Shown in pieces: positions 31,601 to 39,963 of a stretch of DNA of 64,000 nucleotides; the stretch's first letter is position 1; every line of letters begins with the position of its first letter. Position numbers and translations under genes: made by a program. Source of the stretch: Phytophthora colocasiae (taxonomy: Eukaryota > Oomycota > Peronosporomycetes > Peronosporales > Peronosporaceae). The DNA lies in the NCBI GenBank assembly GCA_018806915.1, contig JAGKQI010000069.1, positions 620,001 to 684,000 on the forward strand. The letters run 5' to 3'. The notes beneath the pieces were generated by a model that worked only from the letters and a program-made list of their open reading frames with translations, did no database searches and was not told the origin of the DNA.

Positions 31601-32866
31601 GATTTGTGGGCGCGGCGGTCTCTGCTGTAAGCGCTTGGACTGCGGCGGCTCGTCACTGCTGGAACCGTCAGAACTGTGCGTCACTCGGAGTCCGGTCACC
31701 CGGAGTCGCATGATCAGTCGTTGTCCTTGTAGGTCAGCATCTTTGTCAGGTAATACACTGTCTGCTTCGTTCTTGCCAGTTGTGTCTTCTTGCTTCATGC
31801 TTTCTGGGAGTCGGCAAACTTGTAACCTGGCGGTCACTGTGGCCCACTCAACCAATTCCACTGCGAGTCGACTCTGAAGTTCGGACGCCACACTGCGTAC
31901 TTGAGACCCAACGACGGCTGACGCCTGCGTCTGAGACCAGGTTGGGAGGAGGTTCTGCAATTCGAAACCTGCCTCGTACAACATTGTCTGAAGAACAGCC
32001 ACACACTCCGGTGCTGTCAACGTGCTCATCGGAATCTCAACATAAGATAGGTCTTGGATCCAACCAAAACCATGACGCCTCACGTGAAACTCCGAGATCC
32101 ACATATCCTCAGGGAAGACGGAGGAACATCGCCATTTGATGTAGTCGCCGGTCGCTGCAGCGGCTTTCTGGAAAGCATCAGCACTGGGCTTCGTCGTTGG
32201 CCACATATACTCGACGCTTGGCGGGACGACCTTGCCTGTGTCCATATCTCTCCAACGGCGGAACTCACGGCGCACATACCTCAGTGCTCGTTCCCCGTCA
32301 AGCGAATCAGCCCTCCCAGACTCATCAGACGGTGTCTTCAGAGACTCTTCAGACTTGATCACCATGTCATCAGACATAGGTGCGTCTTCAGACTTTGGGG
32401 ACCGTGGAACATGTTCTTCAGAGAGTCCGGGTTCTGGTTTCACTTCATCCACGGACTGGACGGAAGTTGCCGAATCTGAACACAGATCGATCACTTCCGG
32501 GGACTCAACCATATCGGCGCCTCCCTCAGACGCCTCATCACCACCCTCGCGGGCAGTGGTCGCCTCGTCACCAGAAGCTTCGACTTCTGACGGGCCTTCA
32601 GAACCTTGTTCACCAGGGACAGCAGGTGTCTCTTGAGCTTCTGGTTCCTCAGCAGGCTGGTCTTCGACCGCCGGTTCTGGGACGCTCACACTCTCAGCTG
32701 CCTTCTTCTCTCGCGCAGCTTTCCTCTTCTCGCGGGCCGCCTTCTGGATGGCATCCAAGTCTGGTTGCTCCTCAGGCGACAGACCTTGTAGACGCTTGGA
32801 CTGACGTGTCGGAATACTCCGACCACGACCACGGCGTCCTCCTCTCGTAGATCCTGGTGTAGCCAT
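28629..32866 (-). pseudogene. gag: B gag, about 1,410 codons, very long N-terminal extension, one frameshift
   Basis: Start MATPGSTRGGRRGRGRS at 32866, 74 nt after the PBS. Residues 1-210 are acidic and disordered. Next is a conserved-looking block (RALRYVRREFRRWRDMD ... FGWIQDLSY), a Ser-rich linker, and a long highly charged coiled coil (about residues 640-850: many ERLESMERDRRR-type heptads). The retrotransposon gag domain follows (TLLTLRPFMNSNNLGEF ... ETPLEFFYRLNSAAGKA). The main frame stops at 29030; an indel near 29035 puts the CCHC knuckles (EDCW ... CDRCQEKGHPSRIC) in another frame that ends at the frameshift signal. The domain plan suggests particle assembly plus extra scaffold functions. 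Confidence 0.88.
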
Positions 32867-32939
32867 CTTGAATATAGACGCTTGACAGGAAACTTTCTCT
32901 TCTTGTACTCTCAAATCCGGTGATATCACGATTCCAAAG

Positions 32940-32957
32940 ATCCGGGCACGCGCACCA
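32940..32957 (-). other. B primer binding site
   Basis: The minus strand reads TGGTGCGCGTGCCCGGAT two bases after the LTR end. The identical 18 bases follow the LTRs of F1 (49488) and F2 (54463). It would pair with a tRNA ending ...GGGCACGCGCACCA; I do not assign the tRNA. Confidence 0.85.
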
Positions 32958-32959
32958 GT

Positions 32960-34645
32960 TGTCGCGAAGTCGGTGAAACTTTGGTCGCGGAGCAGGGGGG
33001 CGTATAGTGAACCCTAGTTATACGATTACCGAAAAGGGGTTTTCAGAGTCGTACAACGGTAGGTTGGCGTGTGGTACCTTGCGGTATTCTCGTGGGTTCG
33101 TTGTCTTCGGAAATATGACCCTCGCCGGAGTCTGAGAATGTGTTGTGAAGAGAAGTAGGGGTTCCCTTGGAGTCTGGTGTCGGTATTCAGGAAATCCTTC
33201 CAGGAGCGTTCGGGAGTCGGAATCTCTGGGAACCAAGATGGTTTCTAGGAAGTCGGTGATCGAAAAGAGATTAGTATACCAGAGAAAGTCTGAAATCGGT
33301 GTCTGAATATCACAAATCCAGAACCGATATACCTGACTTTCAGAGATAAACAACCAATACACAGAGTTCGAAAATATACAAATATATACAGCCGTTCTTA
33401 TTTTTTCTAGGCCCTTGAACGGTGGGCTAACACTCCAGGTCAACTAGGGACTTGCTACCAGACACCTGGTCTGTCTGGTATCCCTTTACGTTCGCGCACC
33501 ACCCTCTAGTATAGAGGGAAAATATAAACCAATACAATCGGCTATATATAACAGTCTACCTTGCACTCTGAAAACGACTGTCTAGTTTCCAGAGCCTGTC
33601 CAAACGAGCAATATGAAATGGGCTACCGCTAGAGACAAAACAAACGACCCAACGAGGATATGGAATAGGCGGGTCCTTTCAGGTCTCTACGTTACCTGAT
33701 CTCCACCTAAGGGGATTGAATTTGGTGGAGATCACACGACGTACGTGATGACGCAGTGGCTTGGATACCTCTCAAGCGGACTTGTGCAGTAGCAAGCAAA
33801 TTGAACTCTGTTTATCGTTTATCTTCCTCATAACTATCATATATCTCTAGTAACTCTCTCCTTCTTGTCGTCTTTTGCGTCCTTTATGCAGTCAGTCTTC
33901 ATATCTCAGGTACTCTTGGTCTTTGTATACATCTGGTACTTTGACTTGGTCTCAGTATGCAGTCTGTGCAGCCGATCTCGATGGGTTGACAGGTAGAGAC
34001 GTCATTACGGGGGATGTGCAGGTCAGTAATCACTTGAATGCGTGACTTGAACTTGGGTTCACTTGGTTTCAGTATGGTCTTGGATCTTTAGCGGTTTCAG
34101 AGTCTGGTATCCTGGTTTTCAGAGTCTGATATCACTTGCTTTTCAGAGTCTTATTCACTCAGAGTTAGAGATACCAGAATCTTGAGTACGAAACCAGAGT
34201 ACGGAGCACCAATGCTACAACGTACATGAAGATCTCAAGGGTCGCGCGGGTGCGCGGCGTCCGGCGCGCGATACTTGGTCTCTGCGGGTAAATATGTGAA
34301 TCCTTGAACCATCTATCGTCGCGCTGGACGGTAACGGGATGAGGTCTCTCAGAGATACGTTCTTCTAAGAGACTTTCCGCCAGAACTTAGGCACTCATCG
34401 TCGGGGAAAGTACGGTGACCAGACAAAGTGTAGTTGACCTTCAGAGTTGTGCACACTCTGAAGTACACTTCTGGTCCTTTGGGCCCCTTTACAGTCAGGC
34501 GAAGGTTTATCCACAATCTTCCACAGATGTCGCACGGGTGCGGCCGCGTCCCAAAGTCCCTTTCGCTTATAACCCATAGTATAACCAATCACATCGTAAC
34601 GTAATATCCACCTGTCGCTCGAAAATCGGAATTAACATCATGTCA
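32960..34645 (-). repeat. B 5' LTR, 1,686 bp
   Basis: Plus strand TGTCGCGAAG ... CATGTCA; minus strand TGACATG ... TCGCGACA. Intact counterpart of the hAT-split LTR at 13988-19157, with about eight substitutions and a one-base indel between them. Flanked by the GTGG duplication at 34646-34649. ORFs at 33018-33443 and 34349-34592 recur in the other LTR and show no protein homology, so I do not call genes. Confidence 0.95.
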
Positions 34646-34649
34646 GTGG

Positions 34650-34941
34650 CACCTGTTGCCAACCGCACCTCCAACACGCCGCGAGGCGTGTCGGTCTCTT
34701 CGAAGTCAAGCCTTCGAAGACTTCCCTGTCGAACAAAGTTGTTCGACGCTAGGGCACGAAGAGAGTTCACTCTCTTCAACATCACGTTCAGAATGACAAG
34801 GTTTGGCTTGTCATCTTGCAGCTTACAGCGAGTAACCTTCTCGCTGGGGGCAGCAGTCCTCATCGTCGCGTGTCCAAGCTCGGCACGCGAGACTGCATCA
34901 CCAGTAGGACGCCCCGCGCCTACTGGTCCTTGGCGTTTTTT
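34650..34941 (-). pseudogene. pol: A-right protease N-terminal part, catalytic D(S/T)G missing
   Basis: The -1 frame after the gag slippery site reads KKRQGPVGAGRPTG and continues through LVILNVMLKRVNSLRALASNN to the B insertion at 34650. Related proteases have LRALxDSGASNNF here; the four codons with the catalytic Asp are absent from LRALASNN. The second half, with LVLGMPWLARHD, resumes at 13987. Even without B this protease would be inactive. Confidence 0.75.
34901..34941 (-). other. A gag-pol -1 frameshift signal (A_AAA_AAC plus 8-bp stem)
   Basis: The heptamer AAAAAAC (34941-34935) is in the gag frame (TCA AAA AAC). After an 8-nt spacer comes the stem CCAGTAGG/CCTACTGG (34926-34919 with 34908-34901) around a 10-base loop. 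The gag stop TAG (34922-34920) falls in the stem. Slipping by -1 enters the protease frame. Heptamer, spacer and stem all match textbook -1 signals. Confidence 0.88.
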
Positions 34942-35885
34942 GAACGCCCGCCCGCTGTGCACTCGCGTGCATAGTGACCGATGTTACTACACTTGTAACA
35001 TCGAACCTTGCCGTATCTACGCTGCTGTTGACCAGCCGTCGTAGCACTCGAGAGGTCCATAGGTTCCGGACCTCCCGTCTTCACAACAGGACGCGCCGGC
35101 TTCGGCGCGTTCGCATGGAGTTTAGCTTGACGTTGGCTAAACTCCTCTTGCATCGCAAGGCTGATCGCCTCCTCGAGAGTATTCGGATACTCTCGGAAGA
35201 GATATGTTTTGACGGGACCGTCTCTTAGTCCCTTCATGAACGTGACGACCTTGGTCGCCTCGTCGATCGGGTTGGCCACTATGTTCGATACCAAGTATCG
35301 AGCACGCTGGGCAAAGGTGTGAACATCATCCTTGCCCTGCTGCAGATCGAGAAACTCCGCTCTCGATCTGAACTCGTTCTTCGGAGGCTCAAACGCAAGC
35401 TTGAGTTCCTCCTTGAACACCTCGTACGTGCTGAAGCACGTAGGATCCGAGAGTCGGCGCCCATAGGCCCAACTCCTCGCGCGTCCGCCAAGACATGACA
35501 TGGCGAACGCGACCTTCGACATCGGATCGACGATACGTCGAGCCGCAACGGCTGTGTCAAGTTCGACAAGCCAACGAAGGAGGGTCTCGTCCTCCTTCCC
35601 CGTGTAGGTACTCACGTGGAGTTTCAACGACTCCACCGAGGCAGCAACATCTCGTTGCTCCTTCACAATGTACCCCAGAACAACACCATGTTGCTCTGTT
35701 GGCGATAGCGTACGAAGCATCGTCGCTACCGCCGCCTCTCCAATGACTTGCGAAAGTCTTTGGAGAGCTTCCCACTCTGGGTCCGACAGGCGGGCACAGT
35801 CCGTGCGCGTCACGGACATGTGTGGGGTCCCAGTGGATCCCTGATCCATTGGGGAGTTCTCGACCCCGCGTTCGTGTGACTCCAT
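34920..35885 (-). CDS. gag: A-right gag, 321 aa, intact
   Basis: Starts MESHERGVENSPMDQ about 41 bp after the LTR. The central retrotransposon gag domain runs from about residue 80 to 230 (LLRWLVELDTAVAARRI ... VFKEELKLAFEPP ... FLDLQQGKDDVHTFAQRARY). One CCHC knuckle near the C-terminus, CYKCSNIGHYAREC, binds RNA. It ends at the frameshift signal. Length is usual for a Ty3/gypsy Gag of this type. It is the only intact structural gene of A in this window, and it differs clearly from the gag of A' and A''. Confidence 0.93.
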   Translation of the reverse strand: MESHERGVENSPMDQGSTGTPHMSVTRTDCARLSDPEWEALQRLSQVIGEAAVATMLRTLSPTEQHGVVLGYIVKEQRDVAASVESLKLHVSTYTGKEDETLLRWLVELDTAVAARRIVDPMSKVAFAMSCLGGRARSWAYGRRLSDPTCFSTYEVFKEELKLAFEPPKNEFRSRAEFLDLQQGKDDVHTFAQRARYLVSNIVANPIDEATKVVTFMKGLRDGPVKTYLFREYPNTLEEAISLAMQEEFSQRQAKLHANAPKPARPVVKTGGPEPMDLSSATTAGQQQRRYGKVRCYKCSNIGHYARECTAGGRSKNAKDQ

Positions 35886-35925
35886 ACAAACGAACTGCAG
35901 TCGGTCGTGGGACGGACTACAAAGT

Positions 35926-36381
35926 GCTACCAGGTGTAATGGGTCTACCTAGACCTATTAGGTGGCGTACACATGCGCTTACGTGTATGAGGAAGCGTAC
36001 AATTAGAATAGACTTAATTTAAGTATACTTATTTAAATAAGTATAATTAAATCAAATATAACAAAATTAAACTGCAAAATACCGTAAAATGAGAACTGTT
36101 ATTGAATTTGGCATAAGCCAATTATGGACCTCCTAAAACTGTTTGTTATCTTTTTCTAAAGGGTCTGCCAACGTGTGGTTGGCAGAAACTCTGCTCAGTG
36201 ATTGGTAGAAATCCGTTACTTTCTACAAATGCACACGAACCATCCAATAATGTGGTTCGCCCATGTATCCATTGGTGTGTATAGCACACCAAGGTCTGAG
36301 GCCCATTTCCAACCTCTAACAGTTATCCTAACTGTTAGAGTTACAAGTGGTTCAACCACTTGTACGTGTAACCCCGTTACA
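35926..36381 (-). repeat. A-right 5' LTR, about 456 bp
   Basis: On the minus strand it begins TGTAACGGGGTTACACG at 36381 and ends near GGTAGCACTTTG at about 35926. It contains the CTGCCAAC-GTGTG-GTTGGCAG hairpin (about 36164-36184), which is the turning point of the giant palindrome. The AT-rich part around 36005-36090 could be the promoter region. The inner end is uncertain by a few bases. D gag sequence starts at 36382. Confidence 0.83.
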
Positions 36382-37960
36382 GTTCGGAACCCGGACGAAG
36401 CCTTTGCTGCACAGCTTGCAGCAGCTCTTCAGGTCGTCACTCTTGATTCTAAAGCGCCTAGGGCACAAGCGTCCAAGACATCAACGCCTCAGACTCTAGT
36501 GGTGAAGAAGGAATCGACGACAAGGAAGAAGAGTGCATCTGAAGGCAGGGGTCGAGATGTTCGGAAGCGCTCGTCGGAGGATGCTGCCAGAAAGAGCGCG
36601 TCCAGAAGAACCGACTCGAGGAGGCCAAGCTCATCGTTCAAACGTATCCGGAAGGCGACATCCCGAAGCGAATACTGTCCGAAGATCCAAGTTCATCTGA
36701 CTCAAGCCTTGACTCAAGTGGGTCGAGTGAGGATTCTGGAAGCTCAGACAGTAGCTTTATTGAGGACAAGGCCTCTGGAGTGACGACTAAGACGGCAGGC
36801 GGGACAACAGCATATATGTTCAAGCCATTTGTCAATGCGAGTATTCTGGAAGACTTCGATGAGAAAGCGCCTTTGGCCACCCGGATGCGTTGGCTGGAGA
36901 GATTCCAGAGCATGTCGGTGCAAGGTGGCTGGGCGGAAAATGTGAAGATTTATGAGATGAAGCTGAAGTTATCCCCGGCAGTCCGGAACTGGCGAGCCAA
37001 CCTGAGTCCGAAAGTCCGGAGGACTTTCTGAAGGCATTCAAGGAACGCTACTGTAAGGCGAAGACTACAGATGCCGAGAGATACTACACGATGTTCCAGA
37101 AGAAGTCTGAGACACCTTTGGAATTCTATTACCGTCTGAACAAGGTGGCGGATAGAGCTGGCATCCGGATTGACAGGTCATCCAAGTACCGGGAGCAGCA
37201 TCTGAAGGCATTGACTAAGAAGCTTTCGGATTCTCGACTCCGGACGACCCTTCAAGGTCAACGCCTTCGGAGTTTGAAAGATGTCGAGTACGTCCTGAAG
37301 CAGCATGAAGATCTGACTCTGGAAGACGACTACGACACCCCTCCTCCGAAGCGGGATTTCAGAGCGGACAACGTCCCTCGAGACACGTTCTGGATGAAGC
37401 GTTCTGGACGAGCATATCTGGCCAAAAGTGAAGATGATTCGGATGAAGAAGACCGCCATGTGAAGTTTGAAGATGAAGAAGAAAAAATGGCTCCAGAAAC
37501 CTTGACAGGCAGGTCCGATGATCCGGAATCCAGATTCCCTAACATAGAAAATCTTTCGGAAGCAGTCTACAAGATTCTTCAAGAAGGAGGCTGGAGGCCA
37601 CAATCTTCAACGGATCGTCCAGATTCCAGAAGACATCCGGAGCAACAGGATTCCAGACGCCAAGGTTTCCGGAATCCCAATTATTCCGCTCGGTACTGTG
37701 AAAACTGCAGGAACTTTGGACATGTCAAGGAAGACTGCTGGGCAGACATCGAGTGTGAACGCTGTCATCGGATGGGTCATCCGGTACGATTCTGTCGGAT
37801 GCGGCAGTGTGATTACTGTAGGAAGTACCACGAGGGACACTGTGGAAAACATGAGGCAATCCAAGATCTGGAAAACCTTATCCGACAAGGAACTTTGGAA
37901 GTACCAACCGCCATCCGGAAGAAACTTCTGGATCCGGACGCCGATTCTAAGGAACAATAG
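36382..37960 (+). pseudogene. gag: D gag, N-terminus cut by A, two frameshifts
   Basis: Opens at the A LTR edge with NPDEAFAAQLAAALQVV. A basic/Ser-rich region follows, then the gag domain: TTAYMFKPFVNASILEDFDE and ETPLEFYYRLNKVADRAG, equivalent to TLLTLRPFMN and ETPLEFFYRLN in B. Three zinc-knuckle-like Cys/His groups follow (CENCRNFGHVKEDC, CERCHRMGHPVRFC, CDYCRKYHEGHC). Frame breaks near 36660 and 37025. The frame ends at TAG 37958-37960, which overlaps the first base of the slippery heptamer and would prevent frameshifting; in B the heptamer comes before the stop. Confidence 0.88.
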
Positions 37961-37993
37961 TTAAACTAAGAAGCCCGCTGGATGGGGATCCAG
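37960..37993 (+). other. D gag-pol frameshift signal, inactivated
   Basis: GTTAAAC (37960-37966) is followed by the hairpin CTGGAT-GGGG-ATCCAG (37978-37993), nearly the same as in B. A TAG just upstream in the gag frame would stop ribosomes before the slip site. Confidence 0.75.
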
Positions 37994-39510
37994 AACGCGT
38001 CGAGCTCAAGAAACCCCCGGAATTGTGTGTGTTAGCGTACGTCGGTTCAGAATTGACGCGACGACAAGTCAGCCATCAATGCATGCCTTTAACCAAAGAT
38101 GACGGCTCTCGGGTTCCGGATTCCGGTTGCGAACTTTCTCCAGATGGTGATTCTGGAGTTCTGGACGATGATTGGAATCCGGACAATTTGGATGACACCC
38201 CGGTGGAATTCAGACTGAAACCCGGAGAGAGTTACGGATGGTGGGAAGAACACCGATCGGAGACGTCTAAACGGGTTGCAATGGTGCATGGTGCAGTGAA
38301 TAATGTTCGGACGGATGTCCTTTTGGATTCCGGAGCATCGGTGAGTATGCTGAGTTTGGATCTTGCGCGTAGGCTCAAGCTCAAGTTGGATTTCCGGAAG
38401 CAGCTCCGGGTATCTGGACTAGGAGGTGTCCCGACGTACATCGCTGCCCGAACCGAAGTTAAAGTCACCTTGGGTCTGAATGTAGTTTACGTTCTGGAAC
38501 TCTGGGTGGCCAACATCGGAGAAGGTGTTGACGTGTTGCTGGGAATGGACTTTATGTACTCTGCTGGAGTACACCTGTGTATTCGTGAAGGATTAGTGCA
38601 ACTTCCGGATGAAGAAAACGTCATGCTTTCAGGAAGAACTTTCGATCAACAACGCAAAGGATTGCGTCTGGAAGTCCGGCCTCCGGAAACCCTCTATTTG
38701 GGGGCAGGGGAACAAGCGGCCATCCGGATCAATTATGGTCAAAGTAATCCGCAGCGTGAAGTAGTCTGGGCTGGACGAGGTGATCGCTGGGTGACCCAGC
38801 TAATATATGGTGCGAAGTCATGGGCGGTCGCGGTGAAGGTTGTCAACATTTCCGAAAAGGATGTTTGGATAGGGACGAACACTCCTGTCGCCCAAATAGT
38901 GGAATTCGGATGCTATCCTTTTGGAAGATTCGTGCGATCTGGACTCCGGAGGTATCGTGAATGGGAAGTCCTGATTCATGAGAACACGAACTCTCGTCAG
39001 GAACATCTTCGCCAACGAAGATACCTTCAAGCAATTCAAGCATCGCAACCTCCAAGCGCCCAGAAGCCGGAATACACATGGCCGAAAAAGTTATTAACAA
39101 GGCCACCTCGAGGAGGTCCTGGAGTCCACATGGTTTGTTTACAAGACCCGCCACGTTTGAATCCGGAATCCGTCTCGGATCCAGATGCCGTACGTCCAGA
39201 TGTCAGGAATCCAAACGGGCTCCAGACAATTACTGAAGTTTTGGAGGAAATTGGGGAAGGCCTGCCGGAGGCGAGTAAGACTCCAGAATTTTCGGGTCAA
39301 GAAAGTCCCTGTCGAGATGAACCCCTAGTGAACCCGGAATTCCAGACCCCAGATGACTCGGAGGACGAAGAGTTTTACGATGCGATCGAGGGTGTGCCAA
39401 GCGACGAGAATCCGGAAGCGCTGACAGCCGAAGAGAATGATTCTGAAAGCGTGCTGAATGGAATTCTATCCAAGATCAACATGGTAAACAATGTCATTCG
39501 GAAGCTGTAA
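37967..39510 (+). CDS. pol: D pol: aspartic protease and acidic linker only
   Basis: In the -1 frame after the heptamer the sequence reads LRSPLDGDPERVEL, then CVLAYVGSELTRRQ, matching CVLVCVGPEL in B. The protease has LLDSGASVSMLS with D-S-G at 38326-38334, the flap-side VSGLGGVPTYIAA, and LLGMDFMYSAG. An extra beta-rich domain follows (PQREVVWAGRGDRWVTQLIY), also in B, then an acidic linker to the stop at 39508-39510. RT would start about here in B. The protease itself looks intact. Translation would need the damaged frameshift signal. Confidence 0.9.
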
Positions 39511-39814
39511 ACAAAGCTCATCCGATGCCTGCATCGAGACACGGAAAGTTTGTGTCGGCAATCTATCATGCGTGCGTCCGAAAGTACAGAAACGGAGTCT
39601 GAGGTGTGACAACCATTGTGTCGCTGATGCAGAATCCGGAATGATTTCTCCGGAAGACGAACGGGAACCTCCAAATATCCAGTACCGTGAAAGTGACTTT
39701 TTTCAAAGGGGGAACGACGTGATCTCGGGTCCTGTGATAGTCAAGCTATACGGACGACTAATGGCTCCAGATACTTCATTGACTCAAGCTGGGGACGACC
39801 ATCCACGAGTTTAA
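39511..39814 (+). pseudogene. pol: D pol C-terminal remnant
   Basis: Little coding identity remains until the end, where the frame closes with TQAGDDHPRV and a stop at 39814. B pol ends MQAGDDHPRV. The whole of RT, RNase H and most of integrase (over 4 kb in B) is therefore missing between about 39510 and 39770. Confidence 0.75.
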
Positions 39815-39963
39815 TCGCCCAGATGCCGACTTGGGACGTCCGGATGATGGGAACTTTTGGATTGCGACTACGACTGAATTTTGTTTTGATTACGATTGGA
39901 TTATTGGTTTTTTGGATTGCTATGGACTTTGGAAGCGATGAGCATTTCGAAACCTGGATAAAC

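Larger units (their letters stand above)
13988..34645 (-). mobile_element. B: large Ty3/gypsy element with antisense gene, about 17.2 kb without its hAT insertion
   Basis: Minus strand order: 5' LTR (34645-32960), PBS (32957-32940), gag, -1 frameshift signal, pol (protease, RT, RNase H, integrase, chromodomain; stop at 22925), antisense gene on plus (19213-22539), polypurine tract (19169-19158), 3' LTR (19157-13988, split by hAT). Orientation is fixed by PBS, PPT and pol. The two LTRs differ by about eight substitutions and one indel that I could see over about 1,685 bp, so insertion looks recent. Confidence 0.93.
8693..36381 (-). mobile_element. A-right: family A Ty3/gypsy element, split by element B
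   Basis: On the minus strand: 5' LTR (36381 to about 35926), gag, protease start (to 34650), then B (13988-34645) with its 4-bp GTGG duplication, then the rest of protease and pol (13987-10043), antisense ORF, polypurine tract and a partial 3' LTR. Removing B plus one GTGG joins the protease reading across 34650 and 13987. The right edge at 36381 abuts the gag of D, so A probably inserted into D. Confidence 0.88.

Noticed and set aside
33018..33443. ORFs within the B LTRs (33018-33443, 14046-14363, 34349-34592, 18862-19104)
   Set aside because: They lie in LTRs, recur only because the LTR is duplicated, and show no protein family.
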